Shown: positions 1 through 11,735 of the stretch, piece after piece
Numbering within the stretch: the first letter of the stretch is position 1
Layout: each line of letters opens with the position of its first letter
Origin: Liolophura sinensis
Lineage: Eukaryota > Mollusca > Polyplacophora > Chitonida > Chitonidae
Length of the DNA: 64,000 nucleotides
Reading direction: 5' to 3'
NCBI RefSeq assembly: GCF_032854445.1
Contig: NC_088300.1
Coordinates: 58,254,984 to 58,318,983 of the forward strand
Position numbers and translations under genes: made by a program
The notes under the pieces: model-generated
What the model was told of the DNA's origin: nothing
Seen by the model: the letters and a program-made list of their open reading frames with translations, nothing else
The model's database searches: none

Positions 1-3000
1 CCTCTATATTCTAGTTTAAGGTTTGGGTGTTTAAAGTGGGCTATATAAGCCCTGTTAATAAAGTCTTGTTTGATGTAGGTTGTATGTATTTCAAGTCTAC
101 CACATCCATGTGACTTGTGGCCAGTTGAATGCTCTAGTAACAGTTGTTCCCAAGTTATGAAATGTTTTCAAGATGATGATGCGATTTTGAATCTCAGTTC
201 TCCATTGAACCATAGTAAGAGTGTTAAGATGGATGTGATACACATTCGCGCAGCCACATGGCCTATGTGCAAGTTTTGTATCAGTTACCTTTTAGTTTAC
301 ATTGACAAGGGAGTCCCAAGTTTTACCAGATTGAAGCATGGAAATCATAGTTTTTCTAGATAGCTATCATACCAAGGAAGAAAACCCCGATATGCCCTAC
401 TAAATTACTGCATTGTGGCCTAATTTACATCTAAGCCCTTCTAACTTTGTTTATACATGTTTTTGATGGACGTGGAACATGATTTTTCTCAAGCGCTGAC
501 TGCCCAACTAATGTTCGATGAAGAACTCTCGTTTAGGATGAGGTTCAAACCTCCATCAGCTATCCTCAAAGATGTTCTCCATTTTTCGGGTATGAGTTGA
601 TGCTTATATTTGATTTCGAATCTTTGAGGATACTGGTAAATTCCGTTTAATATTCCTTTTCCATTAGTTTGTAAATATCTTAGCGCTCTGTTTTTAGTAT
701 TTACCATACAAACTGATATATGTGTTACCGGTACTACGTGTTGCTAAGNNNNNNNNNNNNNNNNNNNNNNNNNNNNNNNNNNNNNNNNNNNNNNNNNNNN
801 NNNNNNNNNNNNNNNNNNNNNNNNNNNNNNNNNNNNNNNNNNNNNNNNNNNNNNNNNNNNNNNNNNNNNNNNNNNNNNNNNNNNNNNNNNNNNNNNNNNN
901 NNNNNNNNNNNNNNNNNNNNNNNNNNNNNNNNNNNNNNNNNNNNNNNNAATAATTCAGTGAAATAAACATCTTTAGTTTTCAATCTCGAATTCGCTTATT
1001 TTGGATACATTTAATGGGTTGCAAAGGGAGTTTATACCTTCAGTTATTCATTATTGAAAGCAGCTTGCCAATAAAACTGATCTTCTACAACCTTCTACAA
1101 TGTATAACTCCCATGGGTTTTGTCTACAATCTCAAAATCGTGTCAACAGCCGACTTGAGGTATCGGTTGCTAGATTGAAAATTGGCGCAATTTGATACAT
1201 CAGTGGAGACATAGTAGTCTTCATATTGCTCTCGCATGTGCTTGGAACTGTCATTTCGAAAATGGATAGTCGCTTCTTAGCAATCATAAGACGTTTCCAA
1301 CAAACAAGGAACATATAGTTTCAATGGTGTATTGCCGGAATGCTTCAGTAGTCATTTCCGTCGTTTTCTGCTCCATAAAATGAACCACAAAACCCAATGA
1401 AAGAACGCTTTTGCATGATGGACGTAATTATTTCAACCAGCCAAATTCTAAGAAAATGTTGCACATGATTTCACAGTTAAGACTTGAATTCCTCAGTGGA
1501 AAGGAAATACCATGTGACAGAAATCAGGTTACAAGATAGGCTCATAGCGCTATACATACAATGAACTCAACCGAAAATAATTTAAACATAGCTCCTCAAT
1601 AAAGCAAAACAAACAAATACAGCAACATTTGCGATAACGCAAATATATTTGTTTTTTTCTCTTTGGTAGAAAAGACTCGGCAGTCATGGTATTCAGAATT
1701 CGGTTCCACTTTGTGGCAGCATTATATCGTTATATATTTGAGTTGTATTCCCTTGGCAGTTTGCATTATTGGAAATTAACTGAGCATGACGGCAGTACAG
1801 TACTAAAACAAAGTTTTAAATGACATGCAATGTTCTCATAAGTTTAGCCATCTGGGCTGTGTCATTTCTGAGCATGTCTGTATTAAAGTCTAACAGCCAA
1901 TGCTTCAAACCCCAAATCCCTGACAACGTTAGATACGATGGTAGTTTCTGGCCGTTAACTTTCATTCGATTTTGCATGCTTATTCCTAAGCCAGCTTGTC
2001 GCAGACGTGTGTGAACTTTGAATCTTGAAAACCGATGTATGTGCACTGACAATTGTGTGAACTTGTCTCCGCTCTACTATGCGGCCTCCAGTGGAACATA
2101 TTAAATTGGTCTGTAATATTTTTAGTAGTTTTTCATCTACTCTCTCTGGCGGGAAGCATTACGAAGCAAATTTCGTGAAACTTCATGAATGTGGGCTGTG
2201 GTTAAAAGTGTTTGTCTTTTCATCACTAGGATATACAGAGGTGCGGATTCAAACTCGACCTTGGACAAAAGAGTTGTAGGCCCCACTCCCCCACACTGCT
2301 TGTAGGGCCTTGGTGCCAATAAGGGGTCGACGGTGCTCGTGGGACCGTTACCGCTCTCTAATCTGTCGTTGAAGACTACTTGCCGTAAATCAATATGGCG
2401 TGTATAGTTCATCAGTGACTTGCCAACAATCGGTGGTTTATCCCGGGCACTCCCGTTTCTTTTACCCATAAAAATTACCTTCCTCGTAAAAGTGAAAGCT
2501 TCCTAAGGTGTAGGGTGTTAAGCACTGAATACACAAATAAATAAATGAATGCATGAATTCATAAATGATTGTTCCGCCAGAATGTATTGTCTTTAACCTG
2601 GTTTCTCCGACCAGAGATAATAATTGACTTGTAACTCTCTAACTCCAAATATACTGGACCAAATTCTATAAAATTTCATGTATGCATTCAGTGGTTGGTA
2701 CTGCAGAATATACCTGATTTCTCATGTTACAGTTCTTATCTGACTTGTAACGCTACACATGTACCTCTAAAATTACTGTTGCCACGATATGTGGCGTAAA
2801 ACCATGACCATTTATTCAATCTAAAATTACTGAGGCGTATTACGCAAAACACCGTACGTGAAGTCACTGACAGCTTCAGACAATATTACAGTTTGATCAG
2901 CACCAATCAGTGCTGAATGAAGAGAAAAATTTAACTTAAATTATCTGTTGGTAAAGGTTATATAGAAAAGCTCATTAATTATAAACATGCGGTATACACA

Positions 3001-3049
3001 CCTTATATTAGATATACATATTGAGTGGACCTCTATATGTACTTTCACT
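1..3049. other. Gene-free left end of window
   Basis: No convincing gene is visible here. Open frames on both strands are short, lack flanking splice signals and carry no family motif I recognise. The sequence is AT-rich non-coding DNA interrupted by the assembly gap. It may include old transposon remnants, but nothing is clear enough to name. Confidence 0.5.
749..948. other. Assembly gap (200 N)
   Basis: A run of exactly 200 undetermined bases, the usual placeholder for a gap of unknown length between scaffolded contigs. Order and distance across it should not be trusted. Open frames reported through it are artefacts. Confidence 0.99.
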
Positions 3050-3169
3050 GCAACTAATGGTGTAACAGTAGCCAGACATCACCATCACTGGGAGTTGCTG
3101 TACATTTACGCAACTAACGGTGTAACCGTAGCCAGACATCACCATCACTGAGAGTTGCTGTACATTTAA
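3050..3169 (+). repeat. Two tandem copies of a 60-bp unit
   Basis: Two adjacent copies, 60 bp apart, of a unit containing GTAGCCAGACATCACCATCA and TTGCTGTACATTTA. They differ at only a few positions, so the duplication is fairly recent. No coding potential is seen. Confidence 0.85.
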
Positions 3170-3349
3170 GAAATGTTCCCACTACGTGTGTCTATCGGCA
3201 TTTTTTAGTCAATACGGTTAACGGAGCCATTATTTTACCCCTTTCATTTTAGTTATTTTCTGATAGGAGGTCTTCTTCTGTACATTCTACACACATGCAT
3301 TCGTGATCTGCCAGCATAACAAACAAAACATTATATCTAAGCCAACGGG

Positions 3350-3560
3350 GCCTTGTTCAGCTCTCGAGTGAACTTGCCATAAGGTCCTCTTCAATGTAAG
3401 TGAGCCTTTCTTGCCACAGGGCCTTATTCAGTCTTCTTTAGCGAATTATTGTTGAAATTTCAATCTTCCTGAGTGAGCCATTCTGTTTGTTCAGTCTTCC
3501 TGAATGAGCCATTCTTGCCACAGGGCCTTGTTCAGTCTTCTTGAGTGAGCCATTGTACCT
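3350..3560 (+). repeat. Irregular tandem repeat of a GTTCAGTCTTC / GAGTGAGCC unit
   Basis: The phrases GGGCCTTGTTCAG, TCTTCTTGAGTGAGCCATT and CTTGCCACAGGGCCTT recur several times with variable spacing of roughly 40 to 75 bp. This is a small degenerate minisatellite. Confidence 0.7.
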
Positions 3561-3574
3561 TTCCTATAGAGGAT

Positions 3575-4165
3575 GGGATTTCTCGACAGTATTGAAATCC
3601 GAAGTCCATAACTATCCATATATAGCTGATTGTCTATCAATATCGCTACTGCATTTATCGACAAACTATTATTTGATGTCAATAAATGAATGAACGATAT
3701 CGCTAAGTATTTTTCTGTAACGCGATATCTATAAATACTGTTTGTTGTTATGGAAATGGAAATGACTGCTCCCTCTATGATGTTAAGAAAGACTGGCAAA
3801 CATATTTGTATTTACAATGACCGACGAAGAATGGCCAGCCATCGAAGAAGTCAGGCAGCAGAATCAGGGCCGTCTGACCACAGGTCGGTGATTTGGTGCA
3901 GCAGGCTGGGCAGTTGCGTAGTGCTGTAGGGTGTAAGTGATATAGGTACTACTGTAAAACAAGTGGCAAATTTCATTCGTTTTACTCAGTTCTGCTAATA
4001 TTTTAAAACTTTCGTTTAAAAGCATAGCGACATGTCACGAAGGAGCAGTAATTGTCAGAATGTATAAATGCAACTATTTATCGATATCGCTAATTCATTT
4101 ATCGATATCGATAAATAACGGTATTTATCGATATAACCTCGGTATCAATAATTCTCGATTAAATG
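3575..4165. repeat. Interspersed repeat rich in TATCGATA palindromes (copy 1)
   Basis: Short palindromic words (TATCGATATCGATAAAT and relatives) recur about every 20 to 30 bp, split into two blocks near 3640-3735 and 4075-4140. The right edge reads TAAATGTTGATTTGGCCCC. A second copy at 47140-47420 has the same core and nearly the same edge, so this is a dispersed element and not a simple satellite. The class is unknown; a non-autonomous DNA element is my guess. Confidence 0.6.
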
Positions 4166-4278
4166 TTGATTTGGCCCCTCATAATGGCCTCGCATAAGGC
4201 GAGTTTGACCAGTAACTCGCTCTAATACACATACCATATAAGGACATATAGATTTGGGATTTCTCCACTCTCTATACT

Positions 4279-4960
4279 GTGATTCCTCACACGGATGTAA
4301 TAGGTAGAATTTCATCACTCATTGTTCCAGTGTTTAATAAATCCGGTCACCCCTGTATTAACGTCAGAGGCAACAAAGCCGCCTTTAGTTTCACTACATA
4401 CAAGGGGTACCATTCTTGGGATGTTTCATTGTTCATTGAGTTGCTTGAATTTCTCATTCGGGAAAACCATATATCAACAGTGTATAGGTATTCCGATGGG
4501 TACAGATTGTGTCCCCCTTTTGGCAGCGCTGTACCAGTTCTAATATGAATACGACTATATGCAGAAACTATTAAGGAGTAATCATCACCAGGCCCCATCT
4601 TTCTCATTCACTAAACAGTATACTGATTATCTGCTGGCTTTATATAAGCCACATATAGCAAGGGCTGTGAAAGATATTTACCCACCTTCGCTGGATTAAA
4701 AAAAAACACATATTCTCCAGATGGTACATCTTATCTGGGCCTATATTTCTGCAAAAACCAAAACGGTTTCCTCTCTCGCAGACTTCACGACAAAAGGGAT
4801 AGTTTCAATTTTGACATTGTAAATTATCGTTACTTGGACAGCAATATACCAAAGAGTCCTGCACATAGCGTGTACACATCTCGCCTTGTAGCATTTGTTA
4901 CACAATGCGTGTTGTGTGACGATATCAGTCATCATGCAGTTATTACTGCAAAAACAAGTG
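4279..4960 (+). pseudogene. Decayed reverse-transcriptase fragment of a retroelement
   Basis: Translated pieces in shifting frames resemble the palm and thumb of a reverse transcriptase. A piece near 4390-4460 has TYKGYHSWDV; one near 4475-4540 has the GIPMGT motif typical of a palm region. A later piece near 4780-4930 has DKRDSFNFDIVNYRYLDSNI, seen at the end of this RT type. At least one frame change and in-frame stops separate the pieces, and the expected catalytic aspartate pair is not found in an open frame. The GIPMGT-type palm is found in Penelope-like and related invertebrate elements; the exact clade is inference. It is dead. Confidence 0.6.
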
Positions 4961-5063
4961 TGTCATGGTTATTCAATCAAACGCCTTCGCTCCAAGTTTC
5001 TTAAGTTTTACAATTAGTATAATTCTTTTGTAAGTAAATATGGACATATGGGCGGCATCTCTG

Positions 5064-5405
5064 CACCGGACCCACTAGCACAGTCGGTAGTGAGTCCGCT
5101 TCGGGAGCAGTAGATCCATGTTCAATCCTGGGTCGAGTCACACTTTAAAACTTTGAAAGAGGTAGTTGTAGCTTCCTCGCTTACCGTCAGCATGAAGGGG
5201 ATGCTGACAGTTGACAGTATGGCTCGGGCGGGGTGAATTTCTTGCCTTCGGTAAGTCGTCTCAGTTCCACCGCACTAGGTAAAAGGGCGGTGGAAATCCG
5301 TCCTGCAACAAGGAGGCACATCACATGCATTCTAAGGATTCCTTCGTCGTCATATGACTGAAAAATTGTTAAGTTAAACGTTAAATCCCAAGCACTCACT
5401 CACTC
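5064..5405 (+). repeat. tRNA-derived SINE, family A, near full length
   Basis: The left end has tRNA-like promoter boxes (an A-box-like TAGCACAGTCGGTAG and a B-box-like GTTCAATCC). A body of about 300 bp follows, ending in GACTGAAAAATTGTTAAG and a CACTCACTCAC tail. The same sequence recurs at 37840-38200, and the 3' end again near 49236. RNA polymerase III transcription and LINE-driven spread are inferred from the structure. Confidence 0.8.
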
Positions 5406-6385
5406 ACACAATCTCTGGCGTTCAGCTTCATGGTTCTGTCTAATTCCGCTTAACCCGGAGCTAGGAACCTTGTATTCATGGTGTTAAATTAAATCACCAC
5501 GTTGGATATATGAATAGTTGCAATCAAAGCACAACTGACATACATATTTGTTAACGACAACTGATAGTCCAACATGGTACACGATTTGAAATTCTGATTT
5601 CATTCGAAGTTATATGTTATCTGTCATAAAGTTATGAGGTAATAAAAGGTAAACTTACAGGAAGCTATATTTCATCCGTTACGTGTGACCATTTGCCAAT
5701 TTTCACACTGTTGTCGCTGCTCTGGTTTTACCTTCTTTGTTATGAGTCTTTTATTATGTTTTTCTTAATGACATGGCTACAAAGAATGGATATCATGTAA
5801 AGAAGGTCAATCCATGCTCTCTTATACAAGACATTTAGATCTCATGAAACACCAGTAACATACGCCATGCTCTGATTCTGACATTATCCGTGATCTAGAA
5901 AACATGAGCCAATCAGAATGCTGTGTTTCGGGAATTAGGTCACGAAAAGCGAGGTCTTCCTTTTTAACTGCTTGCCACCGATTTATTACTATGTAGGTAT
6001 ATCTGACCGGAAGACGATTCGTCATATCAATCATTTCTGACAGCTACAAAAGATAATTTTGCTGTTTTAAAACTGGGAAACTGACCCAGCAGTAACTTCT
6101 CCTTCCACTGACAGACGATGGGCGTCGGCGTCGTCGTCGTTAATCCCACTGTGGATAATCTAAGCGTGTAATCTCATCTATGGCCATTCCCTGTAAGGTA
6201 CTAGAGATTAGAAAATGAGCTACTTTTGCCATCTATTTTGGACTATACAACATCGTTATTGATCTGTATTTGCTGTCTTTTTGTTTAATGCTTCAGCATA
6301 TTCGGTACAATTCGCATTTAGAATTGTTGTATGCATGTTGTATTCATTGGTTGATATTATTTTAGTGTTATTCAATGTTACGTGC
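5406..6385. other. Non-coding stretch with one dispersed repeat piece
   Basis: No gene is seen. About 5660-5740 carries a phrase (GTGACCATTTGCC followed by TTGTCGCTGCTCTG) that recurs in diverged form near 10630 and 40618, so it is a dispersed repeat of unknown class. The remainder is unremarkable, apart from a short GTCGGCGTCGTCGTCGT run near 6125. Confidence 0.5.
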
Positions 6386-6389
6386 GGGA

Positions 6390-6605
6390 TGGCTACGTGG
6401 ACTGGTGGTTAGCGTGCTAACGCATTATAATAACTTATAGGAGCCTCTCACCAATTCCATTGCTTTGGATTCAAGTCTTTCAAGGTTTCCTCTCCTCTCG
6501 TATACGTTTGAAGGACGACCTACATCTTACAGATGGTCGTCTGTTTACCCAAGACTCTGTCCAGATTTCGCCCACCATAAGTGAAATATTCCTGAAAACT
6601 CCAAT
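6390..6605 (+). repeat. tRNA-headed SINE, family B, diverged copy
   Basis: It starts with a tRNA-like head (GTGGTTAGCGTGCTAACGC, then AGGAGCCTCTCACCAATT and GGATTCAAGTC). It ends with CCACCATAAGTGAAATATTCCTGA and AATCAAATAA. A closer-to-complete copy lies at 38405-38650. Confidence 0.75.
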
Positions 6606-7443
6606 CAAATAAGTCAAATGAATCAGTGTTACATGTATCTAATGGAGATTTCCATATATAACGTCTCTTCAAATGATCTGGGGAAATTATACCGCCATGT
6701 TGTGGTCATATTTCTTTTCTTCTTCGACATCTTACGTTATCTATGTTGAATCAAATTCCAGAAGGCTCCCTGTGAGCTCAAACCTCCACCACAGCTAAAT
6801 TATGTACTCCCACCAGAGCTAAATCATGTACAAATCCCTCACCTGGCAAAAGTAAAATAACTTGCATTTCTATTGTAGCGCGCAATGGATCTTTTAAATA
6901 ATTTCTGACGATTCGGATGAAGATAAGGAATACCAAGCAAATGTAACTGAATTGTGTCTTTGTTTTTTGTTTTTGTTTATGGCCAAGTGCATGTTTATGA
7001 CAATGAGATCCACTTTTGACATCACGTATGTTGTTTTTTGAAAAACAAAGACACTGACTGGCTTTAATGAAAACAGGCTAACAGCAAGACAAGAGAAGAT
7101 AGATTTCCCTCAACATAATTTTTTGTGAGTTCTAAGCTTTATTAAATTCTGCTTGCATGTTTTGGATGTTAAGAGCCCCATTCACCGTTTTTTTTTGTGT
7201 CCACACTTATACATGTGTTCTTGTATAGTTTGTTTCTGTTCTTCTTCAGTAATGGTCATAGATGCTTGTAACCTTAGTAACTGTTGTGGACATGTACTTG
7301 AATATCTGATTACACTGCAATTCCAGAAGGCAAGACATTTTGGTGACAAACCTTTTCCTGCTGTGGATGAATGGAGGGAGTTATGGTGATCTGTATCTAG
7401 TGACAAAACATTGGCATTATTTGCAGACGATTCCGGAGCAAGT
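6606..7443. other. Non-coding stretch
   Basis: Only short unsupported open frames. No splice-flanked exon, RNA gene or recognisable element. Confidence 0.5.
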
Positions 7444-7765
7444 CAGTGAATTGCCTGAAGAGTTGATGTTCCGGGTGTGGTGTTCTCAGATGGATGGCAT
7501 ATGTACAGTGAATTGCCCGAAGAGTTGATGTGCTGGGTGTGGTGTTCTCAGATGGATGGCATATGTATAGTGAATTGCCCGAAGAGTTGATGTGCTGGGT
7601 GTGGTGTTCTCAGATGGATGGCATATGTACAGTGAATTGCCTGAAGAGTTGATGTGCTGGGTGTGGTGTTCTCAGATGGATGGCATATGTACAGTGAATT
7701 GCCCGAAGAGTTGATGTGCTGGGTGTGGTGTTCTCAGATGGATGGCATATGTACAGTGAATTGCT
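7444..7765 (+). repeat. Minisatellite, about five copies of a 62-bp unit
   Basis: The phrases CAGTGAATTGCC and GGTGTGGTGTTCTCAGATGG recur with an exact 62-bp period. The copies are nearly identical, differing at single positions, so the array is young and may vary in length among individuals. Because 62 is not a multiple of three, it cannot encode a repeated peptide in one frame. Confidence 0.92.
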
Positions 7766-9060
7766 ATTAATTGACTGATTATCTGTGATGATAGATGAAA
7801 TAAGACTTCCAGTGTAAATAGAATTTGCCTAAACAGACAAAAGCACCAGACTGACCTCATTTTTCAAAAGTGAAAGTCAGAATTCAGGTTTGAAGGTAAA
7901 GTAAAAATAATGAGAATCAACAACAATTCAATACTGTTAGCAACATTTCGCAGCTGTGTAGAACATGCCTGTGTTTGAAAGTCATAACGAACTGTCAGAT
8001 CAGTACCATAAATCATGCAGTGTGAATTTTATGGCCAAGGCAAAGCTTTTCACAAATTCGTCTGTGACTTCTTCCGTAATGTTGCTGACAGTCAAACATC
8101 TGGCAAATGGAGAATAACCGTTACAAAATTGTATTGTATCGGTGATTGTACAAAGGCCAGATCCAGTTTTAATGAAATAGTGCTAGGTCCATGACCAAGC
8201 TGTGTATGGAAAGGATCTGTTATGAAAAACTACAACCTAAAGAGCAAAACTAGAGCAGTGACAACAGTGTTATTGTTGGCAAATGGTCACTCGTATAACC
8301 GTTGAAATACGAGCTCTTGTCAGTTTATCTCAGTTAGGGTTCTATTCGAATAGTTCATATAAATGCTTAAATAGTTACACATGCCTGCTTGAACAATGGG
8401 TTAAACAAAGTTAGGTGAGAAAACGCTGTTAAATGCAGTTTATTACCGAACTCAAAATCCGTCCACATCTTTTGTGTAAAGTTGCTAATGAACAGAAAGA
8501 CAGATGGACGCGGATGGAAAGATAAACCGTCAGACAAACAAATAAACGAAGGCAAAAAGCATGTTCTCCTTTGGTGGAAGTATTAACTCAGTATGGGTCT
8601 TGATTTTATTTGTATAGTCTAAACTTTAGCAGAGCTGCTTTTATCTATATCTATGTTAAGTATCATTCACATCCTAAATTTCTAGACTGTTGGTACTCTC
8701 ATTTTTATCCTTTCTGTTTTTTTATTTTATTTTTTTTATCTAATTCTTACATTTTGATGCTTTACATTATACGCAATTCAACCATTGACTACCGTGCCAT
8801 TTGTATACTCATCCAAAATATAAAAGCAATTTCATATTGTTTATTCAGTATTAAAATACCGTGTTAGGGTAAGTATTCATCATCAATAGTGGCTTCAATT
8901 TCTACCAGATTTTCCCATTTTAGGGCAATAATCCAGGAACTATGGCAGCCTGAAAATCACAGTTCACGCTCTTCGTGACGCTAAGGGTGGACACACTCAG
9001 TACCGAGTGCTTGTGATGATTGTTTGGTTTTTTGGCGATCAAAACTGGTATCTGCATCAT
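7766..9060. other. Non-coding stretch
   Basis: No supported gene. It includes T-rich runs near 8700-8750 and scattered short frames. Confidence 0.5.
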
Positions 9061-9318
9061 CGAATTTCTTTCACAATGGATGCAGATGATATCAGTACTC
9101 CATTCTTAGATATTCTGTTTGTTAAATCTGGCCGCATGTTACCTACAGATATATTTCTGAAACCAACCGATACTCAGCCCTATCTTCATTTTAGTTCCAA
9201 TCACGCGAGGCTCACAAGGGAAAATATCCCTTATTCACTGGCTGGTTACATTTACTTACGCGTGTATTACATTGGTTTTCTGAAAAACGGACCCTCGTTG
9301 ACATTTTCTTCAGGTTAG
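9061..9318 (+). pseudogene. Second decayed reverse-transcriptase fragment
   Basis: An open stretch translates to a segment with FLDILFVKSGRM, TDIFLKPTDTQPYLHFSS and RENIPYSLA. Phrases of this kind occur at the end of the RT domain in Penelope-like and related elements. No upstream palm and no downstream endonuclease are visible, and the frame ends at a stop soon afterwards. The RT subtype differs from, or diverges strongly from, the relic at 4279-4960. Confidence 0.6.
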
Positions 9319-10762
9319 GGCTCTGTCGTTTACTGATAATAACTGTATATTTGGAAGGAATATCTTTCATTGTAGCACTATTGTTAAGGCAGACTTTAAT
9401 TCAGCAGGTTGCTCATTCCGAATGGTTGGGTTGATGACATAGTACACACCCGTCTAGCCAGTGAGTAGTGGATATCGTCACAATTCTGTGCTGAAACATC
9501 TATGTGCCTCTAGAAAATGATCAAACGATACTGATTGTCGTTGCCTCGGCAAGTTTAGGTGGTTCCAGACTTCAGTGAAGTTGAATGGAACCTTACGGGC
9601 ACTGACCTTAAACGAAGGCTGACATTCATCTTACATTATACATCATGTGATCAGGTACAATCATGGTAACTACATCTTAGCCAAATGGGAAAGTAGGCAT
9701 ACTCAAAAAAGAAATCTAACTCGAAACGATGACTGAAATGCCCGGGAACAGACTGCATTTGTACAGTGGACAAGAACGTGATTATATTAAATGTGCGAAA
9801 AATTTGACAACGGAAACGTTGACGAGTTACACAGAACTTGTAGAAGTAAGGTTTGCAGACTTAGTCATGCTAAAAACGAAACAGTTTATAGAGTATGTAA
9901 AGCTTGTAACATGTCGATTGAAGATCTCCGTAACATGTATTCTATTTTTAACTGCCAAACAGAACATTACGCAGAACTTCACCCATAGCACGCAAGAGTT
10001 CGGGAACTTATTACCTACACAGCCAAATACGAATAAATGCGTTGAGCTGTTACGTTACCTGGGTAATTAATTAATATGTAATTAACGTATATTTTAAAAG
10101 GCCTGGCAACTACATCAAATCTTTACTTTGCTGACAATTGCCTTGGTCCACTAGGACTGTGGTTGGTGTATTTATAGGCCCTATATAACTGCTTTCACAC
10201 AGCGCGAGGTCAATAAGCAGACGATGTCCTATTCTTGATGGTTCATCCAACGTCTCATTGGGTCTTAGTTGAATTTGGCTTTAGGAACAATTAGGAGCTG
10301 GATTTGAACTCCAGCTGGTAATTACATAGGCCAAAAGTTTGTCGACTGACCTCAGAACGACGCCTTTCACGGTTTAATCGATTTAAGCTAGCGATGACCC
10401 AGTTAATGAATTATATCGCCCATAATGTCGCATCCTGAAATGTGTGTATTGCGTCTTTAATATTAGAAATCATATATCGTGTATAAGCTTTAATACACAA
10501 ACGACTTTTCATCTGCTGAGAGACATGGCGATTGTTTTAGGAGAATTGCAGTTTGCTGCTTCTAAGCATTTACATGAACTGTTTGACGTAAATCCTAACC
10601 GATGTCAATAGATAAGAAGCAGAATTTTGCCGAGTACATTTGATCATGTGTCAACTATCACACTGTCGTCTCTTTTTTTGCTCTCTATTCTGTTGTCTCC
10701 TGTATTTATAAGTGCGTCATAAAATATGAATGTGGATTTTAATACGATTCACTAGCTCGTAG
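9319..10762. other. Non-coding stretch with possible retroelement debris
   Basis: No clear gene. A frame near 9791-9988 encodes several Cys and His (CRSKVCRLSH, VCKACN), but it has no splice flanks and I recognise no domain. Near 10630-10690 lies a diverged copy of the dispersed repeat seen at about 5660 and 40618. Confidence 0.4.
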
Positions 10763-11735
10763 TTGTTTGCGTGGTGTGTATCCTTATATATGGCTGTGAC
10801 TACGGTGTGCCTCATCGGTTAAGGTTCTTTGCGTGGTGTAAGTCATCGCTTATGGTGGTTTGTCTCTTGTGTGTCATCGTTTATGGTTGTTTTCGTGGTG
10901 TGGGTCATTGTTTATGATGGTTGGTGTGTTGTTTGACATTGTTTATAGTGGTTTGCGTGTTGTGTGTCATCATTTATGGTTGTTTGCGTGATGTGGGTCA
11001 TTGTTTATGGTTGTTTGCGTGTTGTTTAAAATTGTTTTTGTTAGTTCTGTGTTGTGTCATCGTTTATGCTTGTTTACGTGTTGTGTCATAGTTTATGGTG
11101 GTTTGTATGTTGTTCGTCATCGTTTATGTTGGTTTGTGTGTTGTTTGACATTGTTTATGGTGGTTTGCGTGTTGTGTTATCTTTTACGCTTATTTGCGTG
11201 TTGTGTCATCGTTTATGCCTGTTTGCGTGGTGCTGGTCATCGTTTATGGCGGTTTGTGTGTTGTTTGACATTGTTTATGGTGGATTGCGTGCTGTGTCAT
11301 CGTTGTTTGCGTGGTGCTGGTCATCGTTTATGGTGGTTTGTGTGTTGTTTGACATTGTTTATGGTGGATTGCGTGTTGTGTCATCGTTGTTTGCGTGGTG
11401 TTGGTTATCATTTATGGTGGTTTGTTGTTTATGTGGTCATCGTTTATGGTTGTTTACGTAATGTGGGTCATTGTTTATGGTTGTTTGTCTGCGTTTGTAA
11501 ATGTTTGCCTGTAGTTATCAATCATTCACTTTTCTTTGCGCCATACTTGTCATCGTTTAAGATTAAACGAGTTTCATCATATATGACCATTTGCGTGGTT
11601 TGTGTCCTGTTTGTGGTTGTTTGTGTGCGCGATATGTGTCATTCTTTATGGCCTTTTGAGTGTGGTGTGGCAGGGTTTATGGTGTTTGCCTTCTCTGCAC
11701 CATCTTTTATGGCTGTTATAAACGTGTTATAAAAC
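10763..11735 (+). repeat. Degenerate minisatellite of a ~30-bp GT-rich unit, about 1 kb
   Basis: Imperfect copies of TTGTTTGCGTGGTGTGGGTC and CATCGTTTATGGTGGTTTG alternate for nearly 1 kb. The plus strand is poor in A, so stops are rare and long open frames arise by chance (one of 243 codons). The encoded peptide would be Cys/Val/Leu-rich and repetitive, as expected from repeat translation and not from selection. Confidence 0.9.

Noticed and set aside
720-983. Open frames across the N run
   Set aside because: They consist almost wholly of undetermined bases.
2137-2469. 110-codon minus-strand frame beginning MGKRNGSARDK
   Set aside because: Composition looks protein-like, but I found no splice partner, no family motif and no promoter. 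It could be a transposon remnant; not supported as a gene.
9729-10070. Overlapping plus-strand frames rich in Cys/His
   Set aside because: Considered as a zinc-finger or retroelement fragment, but the Cys/His spacing fits no motif I know and no splice sites flank it.
11001-11732. 243-codon plus-strand open frame
   Set aside because: It lies entirely in the GT-rich minisatellite. The peptide is repetitive, no domain is seen, and a second frame is also long there, as expected from low A content.
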